Shown here one piece after another: positions 5,101 to 5,329 of a stretch of DNA of 5,329 nucleotides. The position numbers and the translations under genes are program-made. The notes beneath the pieces are model-generated. The model did no database searches and was not told where the DNA came from. It worked only from the letters and a program-made list of their open reading frames with translations. How positions within the stretch are numbered: position 1 is the first letter of the stretch; each line of letters opens with the position of its first letter. This stretch comes from Candidatus Microgenomates bacterium (GTDB taxonomy: Bacteria; Patescibacteriota; Microgenomatia; Levybacterales; JACOYD01), in contig JACOYD010000017.1 in assembly GCA_016182055.1 (NCBI GenBank), positions 1-5,329 of the forward strand, read 5' to 3'.

Positions 5101-5329
5101 TGCTTTCAGCATTATTTCGTATCCTCCAAAAAACAATCCGGTATAAAATACATCGCCCATTAAGGTATTTCGGAAAAAGGGTATGGCGTAAAAGTAGGCA
5201 TTGACAAGACCCGTAAATGTTTTGGGATAAAGCCCGCCGATGAGCCAGACGCCAAAGTTGGTAATCAAGAAAAAGAGTAATGAAGAAAAAAGCGCTGCGC
5301 CAATGGTATTAGCAGTGTTTTTATGTTTT
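5056..5329 (-). CDS. C-terminal part of a polytopic membrane protein, DUF6580-like putative transporter (5' end outside window)
   Basis: Ninety residues are readable from the window edge (frame starts at 5328); the N-terminus lies beyond 5329, so a TTG at 5268 should not be taken as the start. A hydrophobic helix (IGAALFSSLLFFLITNFGVWLIG, given here as two parts: IGAALFSSLLFF and LITNFGVWLIG) is followed by LYPKTFTGLVNAYFYAIPF, then FRNTLMGDVFYTGLFFGG. The ITNFGVW...YPKT...AIPFFRNTL..D pattern is what I associate with the DUF6580 family, whose members resemble substrate-binding (S) components of ECF vitamin transporters; this assignment is from memory. The last residues, LKTQKSKVKTTT, are the translation of a heptanucleotide repeat and not family sequence. 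The stop is 14 bp from the adenosyltransferase start, so a role in corrinoid uptake is possible but unproven. Confidence 0.65.
   Translation of the reverse strand, partial: KHKNTANTIGAALFSSLLFFLITNFGVWLIGGLYPKTFTGLVNAYFYAIPFFRNTLMGDVFYTGLFFGGYEIMLKALKLKTQKSKVKTTT

Overview
The window looks like a piece of a Candidate Phyla Radiation (Patescibacteria) genome, possibly Microgenomates-like. The signs are a VirD4/TraG-like membrane ATPase of the type common in these genomes, a 23S-rRNA-intervening-sequence (IVS) type four-helix-bundle gene, tight spacing, short AT-rich tandem repeats between and inside genes, and an extended -10 promoter that seems to give a leaderless mRNA. TGA ends the ATPase gene, so the TGA-as-glycine code of Gracilibacteria/Absconditabacteria does not apply. 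The lineage is an inference from gene types, not from a marker gene.

Everything recognisable is on the minus strand. In transcription order (high to low coordinates): the 3' part of a polytopic membrane protein resembling the DUF6580 putative transporters (cut by the window edge at 5329); a 538-residue protein joining a complete PduO-type ATP:cob(I)alamin adenosyltransferase to a long unrecognised region with a C-terminal zinc ribbon; a promoter followed by a 130-residue Pro/Val/Thr-rich basic protein; a 778-residue membrane-anchored VirD4/TraG-superfamily ATPase; a four-helix-bundle (IVP, PF05635) gene enclosed by 38-bp imperfect inverted repeats; a tRNA gene broken at the anticodon arm; and an intact tRNA-Ile with anticodon UAU. 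Positions 1-67 hold nothing I can identify.

The membrane protein and the adenosyltransferase are 14 bp apart. Together they suggest corrinoid uptake and conversion to adenosylcobalamin, perhaps for a B12-dependent enzyme such as class II ribonucleotide reductase elsewhere in the genome (inference). The 130-residue protein and the ATPase form a second unit, only 4 bp apart; the ATPase probably moves DNA or protein across the envelope or acts in pilus or conjugation-like machinery, but no other secretion genes are in view.

The least ordinary parts are the IVS-like unit sitting outside any rRNA gene and filling the space between the ATPase stop and a broken tRNA; the adenosyltransferase fusion; the heptanucleotide arrays inside the adenosyltransferase coding sequence and across its upstream gene junction; and the UAU-anticodon isoleucine tRNA. 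I did not see a complete new defence or mobile system; the IVS-like unit is the nearest candidate.
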